Shown here piece after piece: positions 11,322 through 25,602 of a stretch of DNA of 64,000 bases (position 1 is the stretch's first letter; every line of letters starts with the position of its first letter). The stretch is taken from assembly GCA_031472005.1 (NCBI GenBank), contig PZJY01000001.1, positions 3,968,001-4,032,000 on the forward strand. Direction: 5' to 3'. The position numbers were made by a program, and so were the translations under genes. Origin of the DNA: Tetracladium setigerum (lineage: Eukaryota > Ascomycota > Leotiomycetes > Helotiales). Under the pieces are notes generated by a model that was not told the origin of the DNA, did no database searches, and worked only from the letters and a program-made list of their open reading frames with translations.

Positions 11322-13416
11322 GATTAAGTGGCTGGCCTCCGTAAAGATGGGAATAGCAGAGGGAGAGCAACTCTGATGAGAAATCGATTCTGGCGCAAAA
11401 CCACCACAAGAGGAACTGGGGTTCACCAATGAGTGCGGGTACAGTAGAACTTCAGAAGTACGAGAGATTGAGACTGCAAGAGAAGGGACGATGGGAAGAA
11501 AGAAAAGACTTGGTTCGGCACTTTCTGCCGTGAAGTGATGAATGGGAGAGATGGTAAACAAACGTGCCTGCTTTACTGAACGAAAAGAATGATCATGGAA
11601 AGGAAGCCGAGGTTCATGTGAGACTTCATCATGAGATCCTGACTGAAAGCTACCTAGATGAAAGAGGAAAACAAATTCATGAATACTATCCTACACTATT
11701 AAGTGGTAGGAGAAACCATCCTCTGCCAACATCAATGATGATAAAATACACCAAGATTGGGGATTGAAGGGATTGAGAGAGACTTGATGTCTTGGGGTCG
11801 ATGCCGCAAAGTCTAGACAAAGCAAGGAAAGCCAAGTACTCCAGATTATGTGGCTTCTACTCCGCAGTTGAAGAGTCAATAAACAAAAGAAACTGTCAAT
11901 TGTAAATGAAATTGGGCAGCCAGTAATAATATAATGTAACAAACAGTATGTACAGTACATTTGATGAGCGGAGGTGCCAGCCAACGATGGCGAAACGCCT
12001 TGGCTGATAAGCTTTTCCTAAAATCACGTCAGTTTTCAACTTCTTCAACCTTTTCATCTTGCGTACAGTTGTCTCTTCCTCTCTTCCGCCGCTTCCACAG
12101 TTCATCTTCCTTAAACATGTCTAGAATCCTTCATCAGAGGATACGTACGGTCAACCCTCAAAGCCCTCAATCGACTACTTTTGGTTCGCTGCTAAAATTG
12201 ATAATCTCGACTTCGCCGCCACGGCTTGTCTCACGAGGATATCAGGAATTGGAAAACACGCCAACTGATGATTATTTATGCGCCGCTGGTTTGCATTATG
12301 GAGTCAATATTATATCAAGGAGAAGAAGATGCTAATGGGCTCGGCCAGGGAGGAGGTTGTCCATCCGCTTTCGCTCAACACTCAATCTCGAGCTCTGTCA
12401 ATGCTTTCACACCTCTCAAGTTCTTCTTTTCAATTTCAAACCTCTTGGTTTTTGAAGATCTGTCATCAAGAAAATTCCGAGCGTCAACTCCATACTCGCC
12501 GCCGTATTCGGTTTCTCTCCTGCAGTTACTGAACTGTACCAAGTGGTACAAGATCCGAATTGCCAGAATCCCACCTTCCTATTTTGGTCTTGTCGAAATG
12601 ATTGAAGCATCCAGGATTGAAATAGAGTCATCAGCGAGCTGCTTTCAATGGTACCTAGATGCGTACAAGTGGTCTTTATTCGTCAATATCAATATGCTGC
12701 AATTTCATGGAGCTTCATATTGAAGAGGAAGTTTGAATCAGTCTGACCTTCTCATGCGCATCATCTCCTGTTCATGGGAATTATTTTACGACATGGCGTG
12801 TTATTTCTTCATTTAAAGTATGGAGCATTATTTCAATCCTTTCGTTTCTCCCAGATCTGAGTCATATCCTTTTACCTCGGTTTATTCTCCTAATTATTTC
12901 ACCACGTACCATACTCTGTATTGCCATGACCTTTTGGCCACGTCGTGGACTTCCTCACGGGCACAAGCCATGATAGGTTCCGTGATGAACCATCAAATCA
13001 ATGCAAGGGCGTCCATCCTCCTCTCCAATTGCCACTTGGGATGATTACTACTCAATATGTAATAATGTAAGCAGCTATCAGACTTGCCCCCTGAGGTTTG
13101 TAATTACATGCAAAATAGTCGCTGAATCAAGATCCATTAGTTCTCGCTGCTCACCGACAATGAGTCGAGTTGAGTCATCAATCTCATTCGAGTAAATAAT
13201 GGTGAAATAATCTTGGCCCACCAAAGTATAAAAGATCTTCATTTATCTAGAGCCTCATGATGTTGCTTGTCTAAACCTCTAAACCCGAGTTGTCAGTCTC
13301 GAAATTTCTTTCGGCCAAACAACACCCCACTTTTCAGACCACCGCATAATTTTTCTTCGCCTCTGCACCGAAGTACAGTCCAGTATCTCACACTCGACTT
13401 GGATCACAACGCTATA
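11322..13416. other. Gene-poor stretch with one weak candidate frame
   Basis: Frames at 11961-12335 and 12226-12723 (plus) are the longest. The first includes an ATG at 12117 (MSRILHQRIRTV) followed by basic, Ser-rich residues that could be a mitochondrial leader, but it runs into a stop at 12333 and I find no convincing downstream exon. It could be a decayed gene or chance. The last 200 bases are the promoter of the acetyltransferase. Confidence 0.4.
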
Positions 13417-14127
13417 ATGGACCATTCTAAATTAACTTACGTCTACCGGGCGCACCGTCTTCCAACTGAAGATCCTCTTCTCCTCGCCTATTTCTCAGGA
13501 AAATTATCAGCACTTCGCCTCTCAGCACTACAAACAGCACCAGCTTCCTTTGGCTCAACATTCGCACGAGAATCAGCATTTACCGCCAAACAATGGGTTG
13601 CCTTCCTCCAACGCCCTTCAGTCCATTACTTTGTCGCCGTAGCCTACTCTTCAGAGACTCTTCCTGAGGACCAAACCCTTGACACAGGAGACTGGATCGG
13701 CTGCGGCGTTTTCATTGGAGCCACTCCCAAGGCGATCTTCGAGCTCCCAGAACGCGGGGGAGATGAAATTGGCTCCGATGAAGAAGAGAATAAATGGCAC
13801 ATGACTTTTGTATACAACAGTCCTCTTCATCGTGGCAAAGGCGTTGCCAAGATGATCATCAATGCCGCTCAGGAGTACGCAATCAAGAACGCTCAAGAAA
13901 CGGGAAGGAAAAGCACGAGGCTGCGTGTTTTTCTCGCGCCTTCGAATGATGCAGCGTACAATTTGTATTCTCGCATTGGGTTTGTTGATACGGGGAAGTG
14001 CACATATATGGAGGCCATTGCTGCAAATGGCGATGGAGAGTTGTTGCCTGCGGATGGCGGTTTGTCGAATCCGGCGAAGTATCTTTCCAGAGAAGGATTG
14101 GCTATGGAAAAAGTCTGTGTGGTTTAG
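13417..14127 (+). CDS. GNAT-family N-acetyltransferase
   Basis: Single exon, 236 residues. The frame is open upstream to 13267 but the first ATG is at 13417 (MDHSKLTYVYRAHR), which I take as start. The GNAT acetyl-CoA motif is HRGKGVAKMIINAAQEYA at about residue 133-150, preceded by the strand WHMTFVY and followed by RLRVFLAPSNDAAYNLYSRIGF, the typical motif B with NxxAxxLYxxxGF. These support transfer of an acetyl group to an amine or N-terminus; the substrate is unknown. A loop before motif A carries an acidic insert (GGDEIGSDEEENK). Cytosolic, no targeting signal. Confidence 0.85.
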   Translation: MDHSKLTYVYRAHRLPTEDPLLLAYFSGKLSALRLSALQTAPASFGSTFARESAFTAKQWVAFLQRPSVHYFVAVAYSSETLPEDQTLDTGDWIGCGVFIGATPKAIFELPERGGDEIGSDEEENKWHMTFVYNSPLHRGKGVAKMIINAAQEYAIKNAQETGRKSTRLRVFLAPSNDAAYNLYSRIGFVDTGKCTYMEAIAANGDGELLPADGGLSNPAKYLSREGLAMEKVCVV

Positions 14128-14579
14128 ATGAGTTCGCCTGAGAAACTGGTCACGAAATTATACACCTTAGATGATGGGTTTATGAATTGCTTGGGAGGGA
14201 GTTTCGGTATGGTCGTTTGGGGAAATCATGGGTCTTAATCCAAAAGTGAGAGGGCTTCAAGAGAACGGATAGATGGTCTTTGTGTAGTTATCAATAGATT
14301 TTGTACTCTACGAACAGACTCGAACTCTAAAAAGAATCTATAATTCTTCTTTAATTTGAGCTAGGTGAGATGCTAGAGACGAATGTGATTTTGTGTACGG
14401 AGGAAGTACCTAGGTACAGTCAGTGGTGGGGGTACAGTATAGTCTTGGTGGGGTTGTTTTCTACCAAGTTTCACCGCCCAATCCAAAAATTTTGTGATCG
14501 TACAAAACATCGATCTTTCCATGTATTCATCCACAACCACCTATTTTAGAGGTATAGAATGCAAAAAAGATGTTTCTCT
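14128..14579. other. Intergenic, 3' of acetyltransferase
   Basis: No coding potential seen. Contains a TACCTAGGTAC-type palindrome near 14407-14417, a kind of motif that recurs elsewhere in the window. Confidence 0.6.
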
Positions 14580-14754
14580 TGCCCTCGGTGAGGTTCGAAC
14601 TCACGACCCTATAATTCGTTAGAATTTGATCGGAAAGAGCACGATTTTTAATCGTTAAAGTAGGATTGTACATACTTTGGATGGCCCAGAGAGTTAACTC
14701 TCTAATCATACAGGAGTATGAGACCAACGCTCTAACCAACTGAGCCACTGTTTG
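14580..14754 (-). pseudogene. Interrupted tRNA-Met(CAU) remnant
   Basis: On the minus strand the D arm is complete (TGGCTCAGTTGGTTAGAGC), followed by the anticodon stem-loop TTGGTCTCATA with CAT anticodon. A 34-nt insertion at the usual 37/38 intron site starts so that TCATAC pairs with GTATGA across a 4-nt loop. Then ATCCAAAG gives the 3' side of the anticodon stem. About 67 nt of foreign sequence interrupt the variable loop before GTCGTGAGTTCGAACCTCAC (T arm) and CGAGGGCA (3' acceptor). The 5' acceptor strand should be GCCCTCG but reads CAAACAG, which does not pair. The gene therefore cannot fold as a standard tRNA and is most likely dead. The ordinary elongator tRNA-Met must be elsewhere. 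Confidence 0.7.
14688..14703. repeat. 16-bp perfect palindrome inside tRNA-Met intron
   Basis: AGAGAGTTAACTCTCT is its own reverse complement and lies within the intron-like insertion of the tRNA remnant. A second small hairpin (ACGATT-TTT-AATCGT, 14641-14655) lies in the variable-loop insertion. Confidence 0.9.
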
Positions 14755-15871
14755 CATATGTTAGTATTACTAACATGGTAAAGATAACTGGGTATCTTAC
14801 CGAAGGCTTATTTGAATTGTTGAAGTCCGGACGACATATTTCGTGTTAATACAGTTGTGTGTGGAGTGGTGGGCGGAACACGGTTATCCGAGCGCCAAGG
14901 ACCAATAGCCTGTCGATTAGACCCAGAGGTGCATGCAGGAGGAAGCTCGGGATGTTGTCTGCAGTAACCAATTGCGAAGGAAAAGGTTCAAGGTTCAAAT
15001 TAGAAAACTGTGAAAAAATCATTTTGGAATACTTTACTGTTGATTGAGATTTCACAGATATATAGATAAAAGAGCATTTACACAGCTTGCAAGAGATTAT
15101 TACAGTGTGTTTCTTCGGCGTATGCTTTACATGAAATTGACCCTTCGTGTCCTCCAGGTACCTTATGTTGGGAATACTGAGCTACCCCGGGGAACCTCGC
15201 TTAAAAGAGGCGGCCTAGCAAGGTATTCGTCAGGACTATAGGTACATAGGTACCTATTTAAGAAGCTTAACACTTCAGACGTATTACAAACCAGACATTA
15301 TCAACCTAATTTTCAGTGGATTTGTCCTCTGGGGCACTGACCTCTGGGCGTATGCTTATATGAAATTGAACCTTCGTTTTTCAACTTTTCGTTCTCTCAT
15401 GTTGCGAATACTGAGCGATTCCGTAGAACTTAAAAAGTGCCTTACTAAGTAAAGTATTCGCCAGCACGCTATGTATCTGGGGAGCTTAACTTCCGAGACC
15501 TTCACAAACCAGACAATATCAAACCACCAAAATCGAGATCTCTGTTTGACCACCAACTACTACTTTCCGTTTATTTTAGAGTGTCACCAACACTATACTG
15601 CTTCCCAGTGGTCGTGATTGTTTGAATTAGACGCTAGCAATGGTACCGATTCTGTAGTATTTCAGTCTGATGTCTAAATAGTTCAAGCAGTGGAAAATGT
15701 TACGATGGGAATCTGAGGTCCGGATTTTGCCATGATATACGTAAGAGGCGGACATATTACAAAGTCAGCTATAAAAACCACCCCCCTTCAAACGATGCCA
15801 AACCCATGAAAATCAAGTGATAGCGAAAGGAAAAAATGGTCATCAAAACCCCATTACATTCCACCCTTCGC
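14755..15871. other. Gene-free stretch around the decayed duplication
   Basis: Apart from the 230-bp duplication, no gene is seen. A TAGGTACATAGGTACC run lies near 15239-15254. Confidence 0.6.
15117..15528 (+). repeat. Decayed tandem duplication, period about 230 bp
   Basis: Copy 1 (15117-15308) and copy 2 (15347-15528) share ordered blocks: GGCGTATGCTT, ATGAAATTGA, CCTTCGT, GAATACTGAG, GTATTCG, GAGCTTAAC or AAGCTTAAC, and CAAACCAGACA(T/A)TATCAA. The copies are separated by substitutions, many of them transitions, and small indels. No coding frame runs through them. I do not recognise the family. Confidence 0.75.
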
Positions 15872-17926
15872 TCACTCTAACGGGTCTCTCCCGCCTCTCG
15901 CCTCCATCTCCTTGGCATAAATTTCCTCATCCTCCAAATCCGTCTCTCCCGGTCTCGTAATCGGTAATATATCAATCCCCATCTCCTGGAACAGCTTCAA
16001 CTTCGCCGCTGTCTTCGGCCTTGAGCGATTGATGCTGAAGACTTTAATCCGATGACAAGAAGATGTAACGTGCAAATCCCAATTCCTGATCTACTATTAA
16101 CAAACGACCTCACAAATCCAAACAGAGGAATCAAGAGAGGGAAAAGAGATGGAAGCAAGACATACCAACTCGATCTCACAAATGTAGGTTGCGTATTCAT
16201 CGCATCATCCCAACACCTAACGCACAGCTCCAACCAGCCCTCCGCATCAACGGGTAAGTCAATACTCCACAACCTCCAAGCATAAAACCTCTTCACGCTC
16301 AAATTCTCATATGGCACTTCATACCAGATATTCCCGCCATCACCACTAACCTCTACGCGTGTAGGGAATGCCCACCGCCTGAATACGCCCACCCTTTCAA
16401 CGTGATACTACCATCATGAATGATCTGATCCATATCCAGCGGACTCATAATCGCACTACTAACCGGCATATCCTGGATACTTATCCCTGAGGAATATGCA
16501 CTATTATGCTTTCCCACCTGAGAGCTGTAATAGAGATATTCCTTCTTCTGTACCGGTCCCTCACTCGGTGCATTTATGACGTTGATCTTGTACAACCACT
16601 TGCAACTTCTCGCACCAATATACCCAAACACGACCGTGCGGAGTGGAAAGCCGTGGATTTTGGGGAGGGGCTCATCATTCATCTCGGAAGCGAGAAGAAC
16701 CTCGTTGACTTTTACTTTTCGATAGGGCACCGAGACGGCGTAGTTGAAGACTTCGCCTTTCTTGAAATAGGTGTCTGCGCCCAGGAATTCGATGTGATTT
16801 TGAAGAGAGGGGTCTTTTAAACCGCCGCAGTATTTGATGATCTTTTTAAGGGAGACACCGGTCCATTTTGCAGTTCCAATGGCGCCTTCTCCCCACTGCG
16901 ACATTTTATAATATTAGCATCTTTTCCTTTCACGTCCTAGGGGGAGTTCAAGGGAGGAAATTATGTAGATAATTGTGCACTTACAGGTGCGTTGATCAAT
17001 TCATCACCATCACCAGGATATTCATGAATTTGTTCAATTCTCCTTGTCCCCGAGCACTGAATCGTAACCACGGTACTCTGCCTCGGGAAAATCTTCTCAT
17101 CCTTCAACTCCTTCATCGTAATACTTCTCGGATTGTTCACAAGTCCCCCAACGTCAAAATAAAATGATTCCTCATCAATATCTGGAATTCCTCAATGGTT
17201 GCGCACAAAATGGTCTGCGTTAGGTGTGATTGGAGTTTCCACCAGTCGATTCTAGGCACATCGGACAGGTTAGTAAAGACATAATAGAGAATGTGGGAAT
17301 GTAAGAGTAGTACATACTCGAGGTGGTTCCCCATTGTAAGGAAACTGAAGCACGTGAATCATATCCGGACTTTTCTCCGTCTCAACACACAGCCAACTTT
17401 CAGCCGGCATATCTCTCGTCGCCTTTCCCAGGGCATAATGGTATTGTTTCCATCTCTCGCCCGTCAAAACCGGATTCGATTTTGGCAAAGGCACGACTTG
17501 AAATTCTGGTGGCTGAAAAAAAGTGAAAAACGTTGTCAGTCCAATTTCAGTATGGATACCTGTGTTCGAAAGGAAATTATCAAAACTCACCCCTGGAAAA
17601 TCAAACCTTTTCATATACTCCTTCACCACCCTCTTCCTCTCGGGATACTTCTCTCACTCTATATACCCATGCCACCCGGGCACCTCCTCCTCAAGCAGCA
17701 AACTCTCCGGATCAGGCGGCGGCTCACTTTTATTCTTCATCACCAAACTCGGATGGAATATATTTGGGTGACCTTTATTTCTGCGCCCATTCTTTTGTAC
17801 CGAGGAATTTCCTGGTTCTTGCACCTGGTAATCGGTTTTGTGATAGACTTCGTGCGAGTCTGAGGAGGTTTGGGCGTCTTGGGAGGTGACGGTTTCTGTG
17901 GTTTCTGCTGCTGAGGACGGGGCCAT
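15872..17926 (-). pseudogene. Sulfite-oxidase-type molybdopterin oxidoreductase, broken
   Basis: Exons are 17926-17591, 17512-17318, 17251-16985, 16895-16166 and 16085-15872, about 580 residues if intact, with four ordinary GT-AG introns (66-89 nt). Family landmarks are all present: VVTIQCSGTRR with the molybdenum-ligand Cys, WGEGAIGTAKWTGVSLK, FGADTYF-like FLGADTYFKKG, HGFPLRTVVFGYIGARSCKWL, then a Mo-co dimerisation domain (RVEVSGDGG, TQPTFVRSSWNWDLHVTSSCHRIK). Three lesions break it: TGA at 17656-17654 where the family has Trp (GYIE-W-EKYP), TGA at 17194-17192 in VRNH-GGIPD where a Gly codon is expected, and a missing base at the C3 run 16371-16373 that shifts GGG to the FPTRVEV frame. No heme-b5 domain is visible. 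The otherwise well kept sequence suggests recent loss. Confidence 0.8.
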
Positions 17927-18632
17927 GATTGATTTCGGATTTTTGTCCTGCAAATTCTGAAAGGTAGGAAATGTGAACGTGGGGAGTTTGGGATAGGTCA
18001 ATTGGATTGAATTAAATTTACACAATGGAAAGCCACGACAAGGAGAAGAGGGAATACCCTTAAGTTATCCTCTTTAACATCTGTATATCTCGCACACGTC
18101 ATGGATAATTCGACCCTTGCAAGATATTCCATGTGTAACAAACAAGTATGCAAATTGTGCAGGGACGAGGACAGCACCCTGCTGGAATTGAAGATGCTTT
18201 CGCATTGTGGAGTGGTAGGCTCTAGGATAATTGGGTTTGGTTGGTTTCGTCGTCACTGGTGGCATTCACAGGAACGACTGAGTGAGAGTTGACTCGGCAT
18301 TTGCTTGTGGGAAACTTTCGCAACCCCGAAGCACCCGGCATATCCCCGAAACCAAAAATGATAAAAACATGGCCAATTGAAAGTCTTATGATTGCCTACA
18401 ACTTCCGTCAGCTGAGTTGGATACGATTTGATCACGAATCTCGATGAAGAAGAAATCGAACAAATGAGCGAGCGACATCAAGTGTTGATATTCAGGCAGG
18501 GTAAGGTACAGACAGTATGAAAGTCTATCGCGTCTCCGAGTTTTTAACTTCAAAGGAGCCTCTTTGTATCAAAGGTCCGTCTCTCCATTCAAGAGGGCAT
18601 TATTCCTCTACTTCATCTTTGTCACGATCAAA
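17927..18632. other. Intergenic, no gene
   Basis: Upstream region of the sulfite-oxidase relic and the 3' flank of the kinase gene. Only short frames. Confidence 0.6.
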
Positions 18633-21516
<2,884 letters not shown>

Positions 21517-22073
21517 GGTGAGCAGACTTGGATGTAATGATCGAAGCAAGAATGTTAAGAAATGTAACAGTAATATATGCGGACAAGCACACGCAGCAAT
21601 CAACTGCTGTTCTTGATGATGGACGGACAGGTAGTGAAGAGAACTGAAGAGCAAAGCACGGAACTCAGGATGAAGCTAACCTACGGAGACTTGAAGAAGG
21701 TATGACCAATGCATTTACGAAAACGAGATAGGAAAAACCACTGCCATTTAAGTACCTAGTTAACCTAGACTAAGAGCGATAAAATTGCAATTTTGTACTT
21801 TTACTAACGCCTGTGATGCTATGCAAATCTTCCTCATCCCAGTTCGCCACTGCGTCCTATCTGAAAGATAGCTCGTCGCAGAGCCACGAAGGTCGGAAAC
21901 TATGCCATAATAGCAGGAGGACCAAGGAAACCGTAAACAAATTACACAGCTGATAGAAGCCGCATGAGAAGTAGGAGAAGTTGTACACTGAAAAGGGCGC
22001 CTGAAGATATTTCATCCATGCCATCCAAATCAACAAACCGACGCATTCCCCTAAAGGCAATTATAGCGATGAT
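21517..22073. other. Intergenic, no gene
   Basis: Kinase promoter and the 3' flank of the FKBP gene. Nothing else seen. Confidence 0.6.
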
Positions 22074-23776
22074 TTACTTGATCTCCAACAACTTGATATC
22101 GAAGGTAAGAGGGCTGTTGGCTGGGATGCCAGGCAGAGCCTTGCTTCCATATGCAAGCTGAGCTGGGATAACGAGTCTACGCTCACCGCCGACGGTCATG
22201 CCAGCAACACCGATGTCCCATCCCTTGATAACCTCTCCAGCGCCAAGCTTGAAGGAGAATGGCTTACCGGCCTTGTTGGCTATGAATTTATTAGTATACA
22301 TTAATAAAAGATAGGTTGGCAAACTTACAATCAAAGACTTTGCCATCAGCAAGCTTGCCAATGTAGCGCATGCTGACACGGGAGCCTCTCTTGCAAGCTG
22401 GGCCGGACCCGAGCTTCTTGTCGTCGATCTTGACACCGTTGACAGTCTTAACACCCAAAGAACCCTTTCCAGTCTCGACCTTAGCCTTTTCGGCAGATCC
22501 AGTTGGGCCTTGCTCGAGGTTCTTGGCAAATTGAACTTTCTTGTCGGCCTTAACAGGTGTGCTATCCTCAGCCTTGGCTGCTGCGGCCTCGCCGTTGTTC
22601 TTCTTGAGCTTCTTCAATTGCTTCTTGGAAAGCTTTGGCTCCTCGACCTCTGGCTTAGCTGACTTGGCGATCAGCTCATCGAGAGAAGCGGAAGCATCAA
22701 TCTCATCAGCGGAGCGCTTGTTCTTGCCCTTCTTGTCGGCCTTCTTTGGGGGCAACGAGCTTTGGAGCCTCCTCTTCGGAGTCGACTTCGGTAATACGGG
22801 GATCCTCGAGATCATCGAGATCATCGCTCTCCTCACCATCCAACTCGAGCTCATCCTCGTCAGGGGAGAGATCATAGTCCTCATCCTCCTCAGAGTCGTA
22901 GACCTCGTGGTGGTGGTTGTGTCCACCATCATCAGGAACAACATAGTTGCCAGTCAAGAAGACATTGTGAGTACCAGTGACCTTGAAGAAGACAGTCTCG
23001 TCCTCGCCAATGATGATGTCGAGAGTTTGTTGATAGTGCTGTGTAGTTTGTCAGTTGCTGTTATTGTATCATGAGACATGCAGATGGTAGCATACCTTCT
23101 CGGGGTCGAGAGTGCAGAGAACGAATTCCTCAACCTCGACGCCCTCGCTGCTCTCACTGTCATCATCACTTTCCTCCTCGGAGTCCTCCTTGGTAACCTT
23201 GCCCTTGCCCTTCTTGGCCTTAGGCTCAGCATCCTCCATATCCTCATCAGAATCGGCGCCTCCAATCGAAGCCATGAGCTCCTTGAGAGCAGCAGCCTTT
23301 CGGGCCTTCTTTGACTTGGCTGGGTCGCTTGGTCCTCCGTTGGCTTCCTCATCAGACTCACTGCTCTCATCGTCACTCTCGGCCAAAAGAGCACGCATGT
23401 ACTCCTCGTTCTCCTCCTCATCATCTTCCTCCTCCACGTTTTGTTGACGGATAATCTTCAGGGTAGCGCGGGGACGGCTGGTGCCATTGGCAGTCTCCTC
23501 GACCTCACCAGGCTCACTGGGATCGAGAGCAGCCATCGTGATACGGATCTATTCGTTGTGAGTTAGTTTTGGTGCACATAGTAGCGGGGTTGGCAACGAA
23601 AAGCTTTGCAGTGATGCAAAGAAAAGGAATGACTTACAGTTGCTGGGAAGTCCTCGGTGACTGGAACGATAACATCGCCACATGGCACCTCAAGGCCGAA
23701 GAATGCGACTGTTTGCTGGTTAGATGGACCGAAAAACTTCGTTTTGATGGGTTTGTTTACCTGGGAGAAGAGGCAT
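22074..23776 (-). CDS. FPR4: Nucleolar FKBP-type prolyl isomerase (Fpr3/Fpr4 type); one-base frame break
   Basis: Exons are 23776-23761 (only 16 nt), 23708-23638, 23548-23096, 23038-22329 and 22279-22074, about 484 residues. The start is set by the N-terminal nucleoplasmin-like domain ([17 protein letters not shown] ... [15 protein letters not shown]), which needs the 16-nt first exon. Acidic tracts ([21 protein letters not shown]) and Lys-rich tracts follow, then the FKBP catalytic domain: [67 protein letters not shown]. Family role: nucleolar histone chaperone and proline isomerase acting on histone H3/H4 tails. In exon 4 the frame moves from EEEAPKLV to [12 protein letters not shown] across the G5 run at 22748-22752 (one base too many). 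A conserved gene like this is unlikely to be truly broken here, so a consensus error is the simplest reading. Confidence 0.88.
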
Positions 23777-24365
23777 CTTGAACTATTTCAGATCTCAAGT
23801 CTTGTGAAATTGAAGGTTTAATCGACGGCGAGTGCTGCAGGTATTAACCGTGACGGAAGACTGCAGGTATAACAGGAGGTTGAAAGTTGACTGTTATAAA
23901 TGTCGGACTTGTACAGAGACAGATTGAGGTGAAGATGTCGAGATCTGAGCTTGACCGATTCTTTTTTTTTACTATCGCTGCTAATCGTCAGACGCTAGTG
24001 AGCATGCGCTAGATTGAATTAGGGAAGGCGTTGTCGCTGTGGGGGCACGGACACCACGGCTAAAGGGCGGCAAAAGGCGAGACGGGAGGTCCAAGGAACG
24101 AACCGAGGGATTCAAGATACTTTACCTGCGTACCAACCTCAGGTCAGAAAGATGCCTTCGAGTTGATGAACTTGAACATTAAAAAATCCGAATGAAATAT
24201 TCTCAAATCTTTATGTTGTTTGGCAGACTTTTCATAGACTCCCAATTATCTCTCATAATCTCTCAGAATCATTGTACAAGCATAGCTGATGAGGAAGTCC
24301 CGTTAAATTGAATTACCGTATCAGGACAGGTCAGGCTCAAGTGAGCGAAGTCAAAATCATTTCAA
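23777..24365. other. Intergenic, no gene
   Basis: FKBP promoter region and the 3' flank of the DJ-1 gene. A T9 run occurs near 23962. Confidence 0.6.
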
Positions 24366-25212
24366 TTATCTAGTCTTCGCTTTCCCGTTTCCCCAAAGAG
24401 CCGCTTTCACAATCTGCCAAAACCACCAAGCATTATCACTAGACGTACTACTTGTATAGTACATTCCTTTCTCCCCGCAACCTGACATGGCAAGTGCCGC
24501 TTCAGAAGCCGGGCCAGGAAACTTCTCACGGATGTACGCAGCAACCATTTCTTGTCCGTTTGTTATTCCACCTGCGCTCAGCAAGATTTTCGTCATCAGC
24601 ATTCATCTCAAGCAAGTTGCAATAGACAGAACCCCTGACACAAGAAGGAGCAAATGACGTACCACTACTCCAGATATTCCCATCAATCGCCCATCTCCTA
24701 TCGTCAACCCATTTGGTATCAGGGAACTCCTTCCTCAACTTCGGCACTAAAGCTCTTGGACCCGAAGCAGATTTTCCCTTTAGAATCCCACTCTGTGCAA
24801 GCAGAAAGCATCCTGTACACACACATAAGATATCCGTTCTCTCCCCATTCTTGCCCTTCCACTCGGCATGCGCTTTCAGAAAGGCCAGTGGCTCTTCTTC
24901 AAAAATCGTGGATGGATCAGGGCCGGGGACAAGAATGATATCAAGCTTTCCTGGTTGGACTTCTGCATCTTGGGTAGTTCTGGAAACGCGAAGGACAGCG
25001 CTTGCGGTTAGGGAAACGTGAGCGCCGCTTGAAGGGAGGGAGATGTATTCGATGGTTGATGGGACACCGAGGGCAACGAGTGGAGACGGGAGATTGCATG
25101 CTGCAAGGTAATCCGGTCGAAGCATTCCGAATAGATCTATTGGGGATAGATCTAGTAGTTGTGCTTCGGTGGGTACAAAGACTCCAATGTGAAGTGGTTT
25201 TTGGGCTGTCAT
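24366..25212 (-). CDS. DJ-1/PfpI family protein
   Basis: Exon 1 is 25212-24663, exon 2 is 24571-24366, 251 residues; intron donor GTACGT, acceptor GCGCAG. The start MTAQKPLHIGVFVPTEAQ matches the first beta strand of the class I glutamine-amidotransferase-like fold. The nucleophile elbow is DILCVCTGCFLLAQSG with the catalytic-position Cys, and SSGGITNGQEMVAAYI is the following conserved helix start. Fungal members include isonitrile-hydratase-like and uncharacterised proteins; the substrate cannot be told. The C-terminus has Trp-rich SDNAWWFWQIV. It lies 390 bp downstream of the MFS transporter on the same strand, which may or may not be functional linkage. Confidence 0.85.
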
Positions 25213-25602
25213 CGTTGTATGGGATGTGATCTTCAGGATTTGATCGAAAAGTTTCGAAATTCCAAAGCTGAAAAAGGAACGTCTTAAGAAGAAATAAATA
25301 ATCAGACTCTCGATATATATATACACAACTGGAGAAAAACGCCTCTCTGGAGTTCGGACTTCCAATACTGCGCTTATAACAGCCTTGGCGGATGTACGGA
25401 AGGATATAGGATCTCAACATCCGCAGCACCATATTTAAACCCAACCATCAGAGAGTGTTCTATTAAAATTGTTCAGTAGGTTCCCCGAGCCAATCAAAAG
25501 AAATGGATTAAGTTAGAGAAACAACTAAACCCAACTCAACATCCGTAAATCCATTCTCGTTTTTCCAGTTGGCAACAACAGCTTTCCTTACTAGGAATAC
25601 AT

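Noticed and set aside
11961..12335. Possible small mitochondrial protein gene
   Set aside because: Only a leader-like start is visible; no downstream exon or family match, so I mention it but do not call a gene.
12226..12723. 165-codon plus-strand frame
   Set aside because: Overlaps the weak candidate above in another frame and shows no recognisable features.
22541..23074. Plus-strand hydrophobic frame over the FKBP gene
   Set aside because: Antisense of Asp/Glu/Lys-rich coding DNA, which always yields Ser/Leu/Val-rich shadows.
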